From: Corallococcus macrosporus
GTDB lineage: Bacteria > Myxococcota > Myxococcia > Myxococcales > Myxococcaceae
Direction of reading: 5' to 3'
DNA length: 64,000 nucleotides
Assembly: GCF_017302985.1 (NCBI RefSeq)
Contig: NZ_JAFIMU010000009.1
Location: 310,001-374,000, forward strand
Position numbers and translations under genes: made by a program. Each line of letters starts with the position of its first letter. Within the stretch, counting starts at the first letter, position 1. The notes below the pieces were generated by a model. That model saw only the letters and a list, made by a program, of their open reading frames with translations, was not told where the DNA came from and did no database searches. This document shows positions 37,338 through 45,739 of this stretch, in pieces.

Positions 37338-38549
37338 TTGCCGCGCGCTAAGAGGCGCACGGCGTTCGCCGCCCTTTCCCCCTCGGGTCCCCAGGGGCGG
37401 CCCAGACGGAGGCATGCCGCGGTGGCCAGCGCGTACTCGAAGGACCTGTTGTTGACGATGTACCGGAAGATGTACCTCCTGCGCCGCTTCGAGGAGCGGG
37501 CCGGCCAGCAGTACACGCTGGGGAAGATCGCCGGCTTCTGCCACCTCTACATCGGCCAGGAGGCCGTGGCGGTGGGCTGCAACGAGGCCATCCGTCCGGA
37601 TGACTACATGCTGTCCGCCTACCGCGACCACGGCCAGCCGCTGGCGCGTGGCAGCGACGCCGGCATGGTCATGGCGGAGCTGTTCGGCCGGGGCTCCGGC
37701 TACAGCAAGGGCAAGGGCGGCTCGATGCACATCTTCGACATCGAGCACCACTTCTACGGCGGCTACGGCATCGTCGGCGGGCAGATTCCGCTCGCGGCGG
37801 GCATGGCCTTCGCCAGCCGCTACCGCAACGAAGACCGCGTCACGGTGTGCTTCTTCGGCGACGCGGCCGCCAACCAGGGCTCGTTCCACGAGACCTTCAA
37901 CATGGCGCAGAAGTGGAAGCTGCCGGTCATCTACATCTGCGAGAACAACCGCTACGGCATGGGCACGGCCATCGCGCGCACGTCCGCGGTGCCGGAGATC
38001 CACAAGCGCGCCTCCGCGTACGGCATGCGCGGTGAGGCGGTGGACGGCATGGACGTCCTCAAGATGTACGAGGCCGTGAAGGACGCCGCCGAGTACTGCC
38101 GCGCGGGCAAGGGCCCCGTGCTGATGGAGGCGAACACGTACCGCTTCCGCGGCCACTCCATGGCGGACCCGGCGAACTACCGCACCAAGCAGGAGGTGGA
38201 GGACGAGCGCAAGAACGACCCCATCCCGAAGCTGCGCGAGTTCGCGATGAAGCAGGGCTTCAACCTCTCCGACGCCGATTTCGAGGCCATCGAGGAGGAG
38301 GAGAAGCGCGCGGTGGACGCGGCGGTGAAGTTCGCCGACGAGTCGCCCGAGCCCAGCGTGGACGAGCTGTGGCGCGACACCATCGTGGAGGAGGGCGAGC
38401 AGGACGTGCGCCCCCGCGAGCGCGTGCTGGGCGTGAAGGTCACCAACTGGCCGAAGTACCCGTCGGGCCAGGAGCTGAAGGTGACGTGGGACCTGGAGCC
38501 CCGCGCCGAGGCCGAGCAGGCGGACAAGAAGGCGGGCCTGAGCCGCTAG
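37338..38549 (+). CDS. pdhA: Pyruvate dehydrogenase E1 component, alpha subunit
   Basis: 403 residues from the TTG at 37338 (GGAAG five bases before it). The TPP-binding core shows GDAAANQGSFHE and NNRYGMGT, and RFRGHSMADPANYR is the phosphorylation-loop region of E1 alpha. With E1 beta it decarboxylates pyruvate and passes the acetyl group to lipoamide. The first ~30 residues are Arg/Pro-rich and may be untranslated: a GTG at 37422 with GGAGG upstream would start at ASAYSKDLLL, the conserved beginning. First gene of a three-gene operon. Confidence 0.93.
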   Translation: MPRAKRRTAFAALSPSGPQGRPRRRHAAVASAYSKDLLLTMYRKMYLLRRFEERAGQQYTLGKIAGFCHLYIGQEAVAVGCNEAIRPDDYMLSAYRDHGQPLARGSDAGMVMAELFGRGSGYSKGKGGSMHIFDIEHHFYGGYGIVGGQIPLAAGMAFASRYRNEDRVTVCFFGDAAANQGSFHETFNMAQKWKLPVIYICENNRYGMGTAIARTSAVPEIHKRASAYGMRGEAVDGMDVLKMYEAVKDAAEYCRAGKGPVLMEANTYRFRGHSMADPANYRTKQEVEDERKNDPIPKLREFAMKQGFNLSDADFEAIEEEEKRAVDAAVKFADESPEPSVDELWRDTIVEEGEQDVRPRERVLGVKVTNWPKYPSGQELKVTWDLEPRAEAEQADKKAGLSR

Positions 38550-38603
38550 CGCTCACGCCTCCCCAAGCCACTACCCTTTCGAGATTCGAGTTCGGAGCCG
38601 ACG

Positions 38604-39590
38604 ATGCCCGAGTTGATGTATCGCGAAGCGTTGAACCAGGCGCTCGCCGAGGAGATGGAGCGCGACGCCAATGTGTTCCTCATTGGCGAGGAAGTGGGCC
38701 GCTACAACGGCGCGTTCAAGGTGTCCCAGGGCCTGCTGGACAAGTTCGGGAGCGCGCGCATCATCGACGCGCCCATCAGCGAGCTGGGCTTCACCGGCCT
38801 CTCCGTGGGAGCGGCGGCGGTGGGCCTGCGTCCCGTGGTGGAGATGATGACCTGGAACTTCGCCATCCTGGCGATGGACCAGATCGTCAACAACGCGGCC
38901 AAGCTGCGCCACATGAGCGGCGGCCAGCTGCGCTGCCCCATCGTGTTCCGCGGCCCGGGCGGCGCGGGCGGCCGGCTCTCCAGCCAGCACAGCCAGGCGC
39001 TGGAGGCCAACTACGCGCACTTCCCCGGCCTGAAGGTGATTGCGCCAGCGACCCCGGCGGACGCCAAGGGCATGCTCAAGAGCGCCATCCGGGACGAGAA
39101 CCCGGTGGTCATGTTCGAGGGCGAGCGCCTCTACGCCATCAAGGGCGAGGTGCCGGAAGGTGAGCACATCGTTCCGCTGGGCAAGGCGGACGTGAAGCGT
39201 GAGGGCACGGACGTCACGCTCATCACCTGGAGCCGGATGTACTACTTCTGCATGGAGGCCGCGGAGGCCCTGGCGAAGGAAGGCATCAGCGTGGAGGTGC
39301 TGGACCTGCGCACCCTGCGCCCCCTGGACGAGGAGGCCATCCTCGCGAGCGTGCGCAAGACGAACCGCGCCGTCATCTGCGAGGAGGGCTGGGCGCTGGC
39401 CGGTGTCGGCGCGTCCGTGGTGGACCTCATCCAGTCCCAGGCGTTCGACGACCTGGACGCGCCCGTCGTGCGCGTCACCGGGTTGGATGTGAACATGTCC
39501 TATGCGGCGAACCTGGAGAACGCGACCCAGCCGGACGCGCCCAAGATCATCGCCGCCATCAAGAAGGTGCTGTACCGCGAGGGAGCCTGA
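38604..39590 (+). CDS. pdhB: Pyruvate dehydrogenase E1 component, beta subunit
   Basis: 328 residues, the family length. MPELMYREALNQALAEEMER begins the protein; GEEVGRYNGAFKVSQGL and the PISELGFTG loop are E1-beta hallmarks (TPP-binding Glu in the first). The C-terminal transketolase domain contains LDLRTLRPLDEEAI. It lies 54 bp after pdhA and 6 bp before pdhC. Confidence 0.96.
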   Translation: MPELMYREALNQALAEEMERDANVFLIGEEVGRYNGAFKVSQGLLDKFGSARIIDAPISELGFTGLSVGAAAVGLRPVVEMMTWNFAILAMDQIVNNAAKLRHMSGGQLRCPIVFRGPGGAGGRLSSQHSQALEANYAHFPGLKVIAPATPADAKGMLKSAIRDENPVVMFEGERLYAIKGEVPEGEHIVPLGKADVKREGTDVTLITWSRMYYFCMEAAEALAKEGISVEVLDLRTLRPLDEEAILASVRKTNRAVICEEGWALAGVGASVVDLIQSQAFDDLDAPVVRVTGLDVNMSYAANLENATQPDAPKIIAAIKKVLYREGA

Positions 39591-39596
39591 ACGCGT

Positions 39597-41264
39597 ATGG
39601 CGACGCCCATTCAGATGCCCAGCCTTTCCCCGACGATGAAGGAGGGGAAGATCGTCAAGTGGCTGAAGAAGGTGGGAGACAAGATCTCCTCCGGAGACGC
39701 CATCGCCGAGGTGGAGACGGACAAGTCCAACCTCGAGGTGGAGGCCTTCGACGACGGCTACCTCATCCAGATCGCCGTGCCCGAGGGCGAGGTCGCCACG
39801 GTGGGTTCGCCCATCGGCTACCTCGGCGCCAAGGGTGAGAAGGCCACGGGGGGCGCTGCTCCCCAGGCCCCGGCCCCCCAGAAGACGGAGGCCCCTAAGG
39901 CCGCGGCGCCCGCCGCCGCCCCGAAGCCTCCCGAGCAGGCTCCGGCCCCCGCCGCCAGCGGCGCGGGTGAGGGCATCGCCATCCTGATGCCCTCGCTCTC
40001 CCCGACCATGACGGAGGGGAAGATCGTCCGGTGGCTGAAGAAGGAGGGCGACAAGGTCTCCTCCGGGGATGCCATCGCCGAGGTGGAGACGGACAAGTCC
40101 AACCTCGAGGTGGAGGCGTACGACGACGGCACGCTCGCGCGCATCACGGTGCAGGCGGGTGACATGGCCAAGGTCGGCGCGCCCATCGCGTTCCTCGCGC
40201 CCAAGGGTGCCAAGGCCGGGGCTTCCGCTCCGGCGGCCGCGCCCCAGGCTCCGGCCGCTCCGAAGGCTCCCGCCCAGACTCCCGCCGCCGCGGCTCCGTC
40301 CGCGCCCGCCGGGGGACAGGTCGTCCCGCTGCGCCGCGAGTCCCAGGCTCCCCAGGCCTCCGGCGGTGGCGCGGGTGGCCGTCTGCGCGCCAGCCCCCTG
40401 GCGAAGCGCATGGCCCAGGAGCGCGGGCTGGACATCAGCCAGGTGCGCGGCACGGGTCCGTTGGGCCGCGTGGTGAAGCGCGACGTGGAGCAGGCGCTGG
40501 GCCAGGGCTTGGCGAAGGCCCCGGCCGCGCAGGCGCCGGCGGCGAAGAAGGCCGCCCAGCCGGAGGTTCGCGCGTTCGGTACGCGTCCGGAGCCCCAGGC
40601 GGTGCCCGTGTCCTCCATGCGCAAGGTCATTGGCCAGCGCATGTCGGAAGTGAAGCCCGGCGTGCCGCACTTCTACCTCACGGTGGAGGTGGAGATGGAC
40701 GCCGCGGTGAAGATCCGCGAGGAGGCCAAGGCGCTGGACCTCAAGGTGTCCGTCAACGACATCATCGTGAAGGCGGCGGCCATCGCGCTGCGCCGTTCAC
40801 CGAAGATGAACGTGTCGCTCCAGGGCGACCAGGTGCTGCACTACGGCACCGTGGACGTGGGCATCGCCGTCGCCATCGAGGACGGGTTGATCACCCCCAT
40901 CATCCGCGACGCGGACCTCAAGGGCCTGCAGGCCATCTCCGCCGAGTCCCGCGACATGGCGGAGCGCGCCCGCAAGCGCTCGCTGAAGCCCGCCGAGTAC
41001 AACGGCGGCTCGCTCACGGTGAGCAACCTGGGCATGTACGGCATCGACCAGTTCATCGCCGTCATCAACCCGCCCCAGTCCGCCATCATCGCGGTGGGCG
41101 CAGTGGCGGAGAAGGCCGTGGTGCGTGACGGCCAGCTGGCGGTGCGCAAGATGATGACGGTGACGCTGTCGGGTGACCACCGCGTCATCGACGGGGCCAC
41201 CGGCGCGGAGTACCTCCGCGAGCTGAAGGGGCTCCTGGAGCATCCCTCGCGGCTGCTGTTCTAG
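39597..41264 (+). CDS. pdhC: Pyruvate dehydrogenase E2, dihydrolipoamide acetyltransferase
   Basis: 555 residues. Two lipoyl domains (~2-77 and ~127-203; lipoyl Lys in ETDKSNLEVEA, Lys43 in the first), each followed by an Ala/Pro linker, then an E1/E3-binding domain (~262-298; RASPLAKRMAQERGLD) and the catalytic domain with HRVIDG at its end. It is the core of the complex. The two lipoyl domains are very alike even at DNA level. No E3 (lpd) gene follows in the window. Confidence 0.96.
   Translation: MATPIQMPSLSPTMKEGKIVKWLKKVGDKISSGDAIAEVETDKSNLEVEAFDDGYLIQIAVPEGEVATVGSPIGYLGAKGEKATGGAAPQAPAPQKTEAPKAAAPAAAPKPPEQAPAPAASGAGEGIAILMPSLSPTMTEGKIVRWLKKEGDKVSSGDAIAEVETDKSNLEVEAYDDGTLARITVQAGDMAKVGAPIAFLAPKGAKAGASAPAAAPQAPAAPKAPAQTPAAAAPSAPAGGQVVPLRRESQAPQASGGGAGGRLRASPLAKRMAQERGLDISQVRGTGPLGRVVKRDVEQALGQGLAKAPAAQAPAAKKAAQPEVRAFGTRPEPQAVPVSSMRKVIGQRMSEVKPGVPHFYLTVEVEMDAAVKIREEAKALDLKVSVNDIIVKAAAIALRRSPKMNVSLQGDQVLHYGTVDVGIAVAIEDGLITPIIRDADLKGLQAISAESRDMAERARKRSLKPAEYNGGSLTVSNLGMYGIDQFIAVINPPQSAIIAVGAVAEKAVVRDGQLAVRKMMTVTLSGDHRVIDGATGAEYLRELKGLLEHPSRLLF
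39699..40117 (+). repeat. Duplicated lipoyl-domain coding DNA
   Basis: The two lipoyl domains share a block of 47 identical bases at 39699-39745 and 40071-40117, with start-to-start spacing of 372 bp, inside longer similar stretches. This is a tandem in-frame domain duplication kept alike by recent origin or gene conversion. Confidence 0.85.
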
Positions 41265-41284
41265 CGGTCGAGCGGTCCGCCGAC

Positions 41285-41315
41285 TTCGCCCCCGTGCGAC
41301 CTGCACGGGGGCGAA
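41285..41315. terminator. Hairpin between convergent genes
   Basis: Perfect 13-bp stem TTCGCCCCCGTGC/GCACGGGGGCGAA with a 5-nt loop, just after the pdhC stop and before the stop of the minus-strand 68-residue gene. There is no T-run. It probably serves both transcripts. Confidence 0.65.
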
Positions 41316-41328
41316 GGCACGGCCCGGG

Positions 41329-41535
41329 CTACTCCCGCGTCGGCTCGTCCGACTCGACGTCCTTCTCCAGCTTGCGTTGCGCCTCGGTGACGTCCGCCTG
41401 CTCCGCGCGCTTCGTGCCCGTCTCCAGCTCCTCCTCGTGCTCCTGGCTGCGGCCCTGGATGCCGGGCCACGGATCCGGGCGGGTGGCCTGCACGTGCTTC
41501 ACGGGCTCCAAATCCTGGTTCTTCTTGTTCGCCAT
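41329..41535 (-). CDS. Small hydrophilic protein, unknown
   Basis: 68 residues, rich in Glu, Lys, Gln and Pro (ANKKNQDLEPVKHVQATRPD; QEHEEELETGTKRAEQADVT). It has no hydrophobic core and is likely disordered in solution. GGGGAGGAGTGACGC on the minus strand gives a good Shine-Dalgarno before the ATG. It lies alone between pdhC and the DUF2795-like gene. Confidence 0.55.
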   Translation of the reverse strand: MANKKNQDLEPVKHVQATRPDPWPGIQGRSQEHEEELETGTKRAEQADVTEAQRKLEKDVESDEPTRE

Positions 41536-41704
41536 GGTGCGTCACTCCTCCCCGGAAACGGGGGCGTGGATGGAACTTCCGTGGCGGTACGGTGGGATGC
41601 CCGCGCCCGAGCGGCCACCCGGTGGGATGGGGGAGCAGAGCGCCTGCCTGCCTGACTCCCTTCGGACGTCGAAAAAAGGTCGGCAGGCGGCGCGGTTCGC
41701 TGCT

Positions 41705-41710
41705 TAACTT
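41705..41710 (+). promoter_or_regulatory. -10 hexamer eight nt before the start codon
   Basis: TAACTT, the most A/T-rich member of the leaderless group, ends eight bases before the ATG at 41719. No Shine-Dalgarno in between. Confidence 0.5.
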
Positions 41711-41718
41711 CTCACTCA

Positions 41719-41991
41719 ATGAACGACGACATGACTCGCGAGCGCCTGGGGCTTGGACTGCAGGAGGTGGAGCGTTCATCCACCCCGCTGACTCCGGTGG
41801 TGTCCCTGGCGCACTCACTGCAGCAGGCGCTGCGCGGCGCGGTGTTCCCGCTCAGCGCGGAGCAGTTGGTCTGGGTGGCGCGTGAGAACGAGGCGCCGCC
41901 GCACGTGGTGTCGCTCCTGGGCACGCTGCCCCGCGGCCGCTTCTCCTCCGTGGACGGGGTGGCGCTCGCGTTGGGGGACGCTTCCATCTGA
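41719..41991 (+). CDS. DUF2795-like small protein
   Basis: 90 residues. The second half (FPLSAEQLVWVARENEAPP, then LLGTLPRGRFSSVDGVALALG) fits the DUF2795 pattern of a short helical domain with a conserved L..LP...F/Y.S...V..AL ending. Function unknown. The first ~40 residues are not conserved in my memory of the family. Leaderless start inferred. A longer unrelated regulator follows on the same strand after 135 bp. Confidence 0.65.
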   Translation: MNDDMTRERLGLGLQEVERSSTPLTPVVSLAHSLQQALRGAVFPLSAEQLVWVARENEAPPHVVSLLGTLPRGRFSSVDGVALALGDASI

Positions 41992-42126
41992 GGTGAAGTG
42001 CTGTTTGCGACGTTCGCCTACGGCCTGGGTACAAGGTACCCCCAGGCGCGCAGTCGGACGTGCGCGTTATCTTCGGCGCGACCAGCCTGTCTTCCGGATG
42101 AGGAAGCCACGGTCTGGAGGAGCTCC

Positions 42127-43284
42127 ATGAACGCCTCGGACCTGCCCGCCGTGCTGTACGTGGACGACGACGCCCTCAACCTGAGGGTGTTCGACGCCAA
42201 CTTCGGGCAGAAGTTTCGCATCTTCCGGTGCTCGTCCCCCAACGAGGCCCTGGCGCTGCTGGAGCAGCGGCGCGGGGAGATTGGCGTGGTGCTGTCGGAC
42301 CAGCGCATGCCGGGGATGACGGGCGTGGAGCTGCTGGAGAAGGCCCGCACCATCGCGCCGGACGCCAAGCGCATGCTGGTGACGGCGTACGCGGACATGC
42401 AGGCCGTCATCGACGCAGTGAACCGCGGCCAGGTGACGCGCTACTTCGTCAAGCCGTGGGACCGCGCGGAGCTGCTGGCGGCGCTGGAGGACGCGCTCAA
42501 GATCGCGCGCCTGGAGCTGCGCATCCGGGAAGTGGAAGGCCGGATGATGAAGTCCGAGCGTCTGGCCACGCTGGGGCAGGTGACCGCGGGCATCGCGCAC
42601 GAGCTCATGGGGCCGGTGGGCTACCTCACGCAGAACGTGTCGTCCCTCCAGCGCGACATGGAGCGCGTGGTGCAGTACGTGTCGCGCCACCTGGCGACGG
42701 ATCCGGACGCGGAGGTGTCCTCCACCATCGAGGACCTGCCGTCGCTCATCAAGGACCTGTCCGAGGGCGCCAGCCACCTGCGCGGCGTGGCGCTGGGCCT
42801 GCGCGCGCAGGCTCGCGGCGAGGACATGGAGGCCACCGCGGACGTGGCGGAGGTCGTGTCCTTCGCGGTGAAGCTGGCGCGCGCGGAGGTCCGCGACCGG
42901 GCCCGGCTCACCAGCAGCGGCGAGCCCATCCGCATCGTGTTCGGGCCGGTGAAGCTGTGCCAGGTGCTGCTCAACCTCATCGTCAACGCGGCGCAGGCCA
43001 TGGAGAACACCGGCCGTCCGGGCCGCATCGACGTGCGGTGGGCGGCGCGCGACGAGGACGTGGTGCTGACCGTGTCCGACAACGGCTGCGGCATCCCCGT
43101 GGCGCTCCAGGAGAAGGTGTTCCAGCCGCTCTTCACCACGAAGCCCGTGGGCATCGGCACGGGACTGGGCCTGTCCATCTGCCGCGAGCTGGTGACCCAG
43201 TTCGGCGGTCAGCTCCGCCTGCAGTCCACGCCGGGAGAGGGCACCGAAATCGAGCTCACCTTCAAGCGAGCCCCGCTCCCTTGA
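42127..43284 (+). CDS. Receiver-histidine kinase hybrid
   Basis: 385 residues, no membrane segment. An N-terminal receiver (~8-125; YVDDDALN, phospho-Asp in VVLSDQRMPGMTG, Lys in VKPW) is followed by a HisKA dimerisation helix (RLATLGQVTAGIAHEL) and a complete HATPase (N box LNLIVNAAQAM, G1 DNGCGIP, G2 GTGLGLSICREL). An input receiver on the kinase suggests it is the target of another kinase. GGAGGAGCTCC precedes the ATG. Its 3' end overlaps the convergent minus-strand gene by 23 bp. Confidence 0.9.
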   Translation: MNASDLPAVLYVDDDALNLRVFDANFGQKFRIFRCSSPNEALALLEQRRGEIGVVLSDQRMPGMTGVELLEKARTIAPDAKRMLVTAYADMQAVIDAVNRGQVTRYFVKPWDRAELLAALEDALKIARLELRIREVEGRMMKSERLATLGQVTAGIAHELMGPVGYLTQNVSSLQRDMERVVQYVSRHLATDPDAEVSSTIEDLPSLIKDLSEGASHLRGVALGLRAQARGEDMEATADVAEVVSFAVKLARAEVRDRARLTSSGEPIRIVFGPVKLCQVLLNLIVNAAQAMENTGRPGRIDVRWAARDEDVVLTVSDNGCGIPVALQEKVFQPLFTTKPVGIGTGLGLSICRELVTQFGGQLRLQSTPGEGTEIELTFKRAPLP

Positions 43285-43834
43285 GCCCGAACGCGTTGTG
43301 CAGCAGCCGCCACACCCGGTAGAGGGTGTCGCTCTCCTGCGGCCGCACGTCCCGCACCAGGAGTGCGCGCTGGGGCGCGGTCTCCGGGCCGTACTCCACC
43401 ACCAGTGCGTATCCGCCCTTCGGCGGCTCGATGATGTGCACCGCGCGCACGTCGTCGAAGGGGAGCGTCTCCGTGCGCGCCGCGCCGGGGGCCCACGCGA
43501 GCGTCTCCAGCCGCAGGGACTCCGTCTTGAAGTGCAGCACGAAGCGCCGCCTGCGCAGCCGCGCCTCCACCATCAGCGCGCCGCCCACCAGGCCTCCCGC
43601 CAGCATCAGCAGCAGGGTCGCGGCGCCCGGTGTCCTGCCTTTGTCCAGGACGAGCAGCAGCAGCCCCACCACCGTGCACACGCCCGCCAGGGCCACGAGG
43701 AGGGTGGGCAACAGCCGCAGCGTCCAGGGCGGCGGCAGGGACTCACCCACCAGCCGGCCCCCGTCGTAGAAAAGCCGCACGTCGCCCAGCCGTGGCGGCA
43801 CCCGGTTCTCCCGGAGCGCGTCTTCGAAGCTCAC
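43262..43834 (-). CDS. Two-TM membrane protein, unknown
   Basis: 190 residues. Two hydrophobic helices (TLLVALAGVCTVVGLLLLVL and AATLLLMLAGGLVGGALMV, ~45-95) form a hairpin; the rest is a soluble beta-rich domain (FVLHFKTESLRLETLAW, GYALVVEYGPE). I do not recognise a family, although a bPH2-like fold is conceivable. The GTG start is inferred because TATGCT ends six bases before it. Its stop lies 23 bp inside the convergent hybrid kinase gene. Confidence 0.55.
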   Translation of the reverse strand: MSFEDALRENRVPPRLGDVRLFYDGGRLVGESLPPPWTLRLLPTLLVALAGVCTVVGLLLLVLDKGRTPGAATLLLMLAGGLVGGALMVEARLRRRRFVLHFKTESLRLETLAWAPGAARTETLPFDDVRAVHIIEPPKGGYALVVEYGPETAPQRALLVRDVRPQESDTLYRVWRLLHNAFGLKGAGLA

Positions 43835-43840
43835 TTGGCG

Positions 43841-43846
43841 AGCATA
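43841..43846 (-). promoter_or_regulatory. -10 hexamer six nt before the start codon
   Basis: On the minus strand TATGCT ends six bases before the GTG at 43834. No -35 or Shine-Dalgarno is evident. Confidence 0.45.
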
Positions 43847-43906
43847 GTGGGCGCGCCTGTTTCCCACCCTCGAAGTTGGACGTGAGCTGTGCGATCCTCC
43901 CAATTC

Positions 43907-44875
43907 ATGGATCTCCCGTTCGAGACCGGCGAAGGTGAAGGGGAAGGGCGGGGGACGCTCGCCTCGAAGGTGCTGCTGGTGGATGACGAGCCGGTGGTGC
44001 TCGACATCTGCGTGCGCCTGTTGGCGCGCGAAGCGGACCTCATCGTCTCCCCCGTGGGCAGCGCGGAAGAGGCGCTCGTCCTGTTGAAGGACCAGCGCTT
44101 CGACGTGCTGGTGACGGACAAGAACCTGCCCGGCATGGGCGGGGTGGAGCTCATCGCGGAGGCGCGGCGGATGCAGCCCGCGCTGGAGGCGGTGATGATC
44201 ACCGCCTACGCCAGCTCCGAGTCCGTCATCGCCGCGTTCGCCGCCGGCGCCAGTGACTACATCGTGAAGCCCTTCGACGACCTGCGCGTGCTGCGCGCCA
44301 AGGTGCGCGCCGCGCTGGAGCGCCGCTCGGAGCGGGTGCGCACGCGCGACGGGGCCCGGGAGATGGCCCGTCAGGCCGCGGCGCTGCTGGACGCGGGCCG
44401 CGACGCCCCGGAGCCCGCGCACGAAGCGCTGGAGACGGAGCTGCGCAACTACGAGCAGGCCGTGCGCATGGGCCACACCGGCAGCGTCGCGGTGGTGGGC
44501 AGCGCGGAGGCCGTGAAGGTGCTGCGGGACGCGGCCTTCGAGGTGGTGGAGCTGCCGCCGTACTCACCCCAGCTGGAGAGCGCGGACGTGGTGGTGGTGG
44601 AGACCGGCGACCCGCAGTGGCACACGCTGGCGGAGCGGCTCCAGGGGCGCTCGCCGGACGTGGTGCTGCTGGCCGGCGCGGACGCGGACCTGAGCGACCT
44701 GCTGGAGGCCATCACCCTGCGCATGGACCTGGTGGGCTACGGCCAGTCCAACGCCGCCCGCATCCTGCCGGAGAAGGTGCGCATGCTGCTGATGCGCCGG
44801 GGCATCCAGCGCGCCCAGCAGCGGCTCACCGCCGCGCTGGACACCTTCCGCCAGAGCATCGCGACGACGAACTAA
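43907..44875 (+). CDS. Response regulator with receiver-like second domain
   Basis: 322 residues. An N-terminal receiver (~18-135) with DDEP, phospho-Asp in VLVTDKNLPGMGG, MITAYAS and VKPFDDL is followed by a helical linker and a second alpha/beta segment (~190-280; SVAVVGSAEAVKVL, VVVVETGD, VVLLAGADADLSDL) that resembles a receiver without a phosphorylatable Asp. No DNA-binding or enzymatic output. The start is uncertain; a GTG at 43889 would add six residues. Confidence 0.75.
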   Translation: MDLPFETGEGEGEGRGTLASKVLLVDDEPVVLDICVRLLAREADLIVSPVGSAEEALVLLKDQRFDVLVTDKNLPGMGGVELIAEARRMQPALEAVMITAYASSESVIAAFAAGASDYIVKPFDDLRVLRAKVRAALERRSERVRTRDGAREMARQAAALLDAGRDAPEPAHEALETELRNYEQAVRMGHTGSVAVVGSAEAVKVLRDAAFEVVELPPYSPQLESADVVVVETGDPQWHTLAERLQGRSPDVVLLAGADADLSDLLEAITLRMDLVGYGQSNAARILPEKVRMLLMRRGIQRAQQRLTAALDTFRQSIATTN

Positions 44876-44952
44876 GTGGGAGCGCCGCTGCCGCCCCGGA
44901 GACGGGGCCGGCAGGGCAGGGCGGAGCGCCAGCACGAAGCCCGCAAAGCGAA

Positions 44953-44982
44953 ACGCCCACCTTCGTTTCCGAAGGTGGGCGT
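44953..44982. terminator. Bidirectional terminator
   Basis: Perfect 13-bp stem ACGCCCACCTTCG with a TTTC loop. On the minus strand it begins eight bases beyond tRNA-Glu and is followed by TTCGCTTTG. On the plus strand it lies downstream of the response regulator. Confidence 0.8.
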
Positions 44983-44989
44983 CTCAGTG

Positions 44990-45061
44990 TGACCCTGCCG
45001 GGATTCGAACCCGAGTTTGAGCCGTGAGAGGGCTCCGTCCTAACCACTAGACGACAGGGCC
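44990..45061 (-). tRNA. tRNA-Glu (CTC)
   Basis: 72 nt without CCA. Acceptor stem GGCCCTG/CAGGGTC with discriminator A, anticodon stem GAGCC/GGCTC around loop CTCTCAC (anticodon CTC, codon GAG), and T-loop GTTCGAATC. CCA is not encoded. Second of two tRNAs on this strand, downstream of gltX. Confidence 0.93.
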
Positions 45062-45145
45062 GGCTTGCTGCTTCCCTACAACCGCGTTGTTTCTGCTGCT
45101 GCTTCCTACATTCTCCGTTCTGACCAGTCAACCGGAGATTTTCAG

Positions 45146-45216
45146 CTGGGGAACTAGGATTCGAACCTAGATAAGCAGAGTCAGAGTCTGCTGTCCTGCC
45201 GTTAGACGATTCCCCA
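45146..45216 (-). tRNA. tRNA-Gln (CTG)
   Basis: 71 nt without CCA. Acceptor TGGGGAA/TTCCCCA with discriminator G; anticodon stem GCAGA/TCTGC around loop CTCTGAC (anticodon CTG, codon CAG), and T-loop GTTCGAATC. CCA is not encoded. It lies 84 bp upstream of tRNA-Glu, probably in one transcript. Confidence 0.93.
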
Positions 45217-45282
45217 AGGCGCTGCGTGCTGCGGCTGCGTGTTGCGGGCGCTTCTACTACCGACTTCTGCTGCTGACTTCAA

Positions 45283-45633
45283 CTACTTCGTTTTCCTGAC
45301 CGGCTTGCCTTCGTTCTTCTTCGCCGGCTTCGCCGCCCCCTGCAGCGGGACGACGTAGATGCGAACCTCTTCGTTCGCTTCGTAAATGTTCAGCCCCTCG
45401 AAGTTCTTCCCGGAGGGGTTGGAGATGTGCACGGCCTTGACGCCCGGCTGGTTGACGATCGACCGCCTCGGGTAGCTCGAGGTCGGGTAGACGTTCTTGT
45501 AGTAGTCGAGCGTCGCCTCGAAGTCGCGCGAAGCCCGGTACCGGTTCTCGCCCACCTTCTGGGCACCATCCGGAATCTGGGCGCCGTTCACCAGCTCGGC
45601 GCCAGAGGCCGTTGCCCAGAGGGCCAGCAGCAC
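45283..45633 (-). CDS. Small secreted protein, unknown
   Basis: 116 residues from the GTG at 45633. Signal peptide (LLALWATASGA), then a compact domain (VNGAQIPDGAQKVGENRYRA, YYKNVYPTSSYPR) and a Lys-rich tail. A longer in-frame start exists at 45693, but a consensus promoter lies inside that extension, so the shorter form is preferred. It is followed on the same strand by tRNA-Gln and tRNA-Glu, 66 bp on. Confidence 0.65.
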   Translation of the reverse strand: MLLALWATASGAELVNGAQIPDGAQKVGENRYRASRDFEATLDYYKNVYPTSSYPRRSIVNQPGVKAVHISNPSGKNFEGLNIYEANEEVRIYVVPLQGAAKPAKKNEGKPVRKTK

Positions 45634-45651
45634 CGCCCCGAGCGGGCGCGC

Positions 45652-45680
45652 CTTATAGAAATGCGGTCTCAGGCTGTCAA
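45652..45680 (-). promoter_or_regulatory. Near-consensus sigma70 promoter
   Basis: On the minus strand TTGACA (45680-45675), a 17-nt spacer and TATAAG (45657-45652). It is the strongest promoter in the window. Transcription would start near 45645, 12 or so bases before the GTG at 45633, and could run through both tRNAs. Confidence 0.75.
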
Positions 45681-45739
45681 GCGGTCGCGTCATCGCCGGC
45701 CAAGATAGGGCCCGGCGGTGCCCGCGTCCACCGCCAATC

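Noticed and set aside
45634..45693. Longer N-terminus for the small secreted protein
   Set aside because: The extension contains a TTGACA-17-TATAAG promoter and would bury the signal peptide behind 20 charged residues.
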